Origin: CAYLLN01 sp036496265
GTDB lineage: Bacteria; Planctomycetota; Planctomycetia; Pirellulales; Pirellulaceae
Length of the DNA: 22,722 nucleotides
NCBI GenBank assembly: GCA_036496265.1
Contig: DASXLL010000090.1
Location: forward strand, 1 to 22,722
Direction of reading: 5' to 3'
Shown: positions 22,706 to 22,722 of the stretch, piece by piece
Numbering within the stretch: the stretch's first letter is position 1
Layout of the letters: every line of letters starts with the position of its first letter
The notes under the pieces: model-generated
The model's input: the letters and a program-made list of their open reading frames with translations, nothing else
Told to the model about the DNA's origin: nothing
The model's database searches: none
Position numbers and translations under genes: made by a program

Positions 22706-22722
22706 ATGGAAGCCACTTCGCG
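22706..22722 (+). CDS. Possible start of a divergent gene (3' partial)
   Basis: An ATG at 22706 follows AGGAG (22694-22698) by 7 bases, a good ribosome site, and the frame is open to the window edge. Only five full codons are visible, so nothing can be said about the product. Its position divergent from the ATPase makes it of interest as a possible partner. Confidence 0.35.

Noticed and set aside
21411..22719. The 13-mer TGGAAGCCACTTC occurring near 21411 (minus) and 22707 (plus)
   Set aside because: A 13-base match is expected by chance in a window of this size, and flanking sequence does not match.
1..22722. CRISPR array, tRNA or rRNA genes, insertion sequence, prophage
   Set aside because: No regularly spaced identical repeats, no cloverleaf or rRNA-like sequence, and no transposase, integrase or phage structural motif was seen on either strand.

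Overview
The window looks like chromosomal DNA of a planctomycete, probably a Pirellulales-type lineage. The basis is gene content. It carries a DUF1559 protein with a type IV pilin-like N-terminus, a DUF1549/DUF1553 (PSCyt/PSD1) cytochrome paired with a DUF1501 protein, a family 10 pectate lyase, a Tat-exported intradiol dioxygenase, and short interspersed hairpin repeats of kinds I recall from planctomycete genomes. No rRNA, tRNA, CRISPR array, insertion sequence or prophage is visible.

Left part (1-5031): the 3' end of a WD40-repeat membrane protein faces an intradiol dioxygenase. That gene diverges from a secreted PL10 pectate lyase. The lyase faces a two-gene minus-strand unit: DUF1559, then a small transthyretin-like lipoprotein. 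Middle-left (5177-9419): an apparently orphan gamma-type adenine DNA methyltransferase diverges from two small coupled genes of unknown function. These abut, 1 bp apart, the end of a HemY-type porphyrinogen oxidase. A ParD/ParE-like toxin-antitoxin pair lies immediately upstream of hemY. Middle (9446-14929): DUF1501, PSD1/cytochrome c and a conserved hypothetical gene, all on the minus strand. The whole run from 14929 to 7377 is collinear with small gaps.

Right part (15367-22722): a transglutaminase-like lipoprotein faces an alpha/beta-hydrolase esterase. Then come rpsU (S21) and a convergent single-domain response regulator, a plus-strand pair (His-rich lipoprotein and a creatininase-fold protein with unusual metal-site residues), and a minus-strand GHKL (HSP90/MORC-like) ATPase gene. 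The ATPase gene is cut by one in-frame TAG, and its C-terminal part stays open in the same frame for another 174 codons. A divergent gene probably begins 17 bases before the window ends.

The most unusual signals are two. First, the ATPase ORF is split by a single amber codon. Second, short repeats have repeatedly been absorbed in frame into genes: a hairpin in the lipoprotein signal peptide, a VTRSVSEG-coding repeat in the transglutaminase-like protein, two repeat-filled loops in the PSD1 protein, and a hairpin inside hemY. I found no clear complete new multi-gene system. The best candidates are the split ATPase locus with its unseen divergent neighbour, and the orphan methyltransferase with its divergent two-gene unit.
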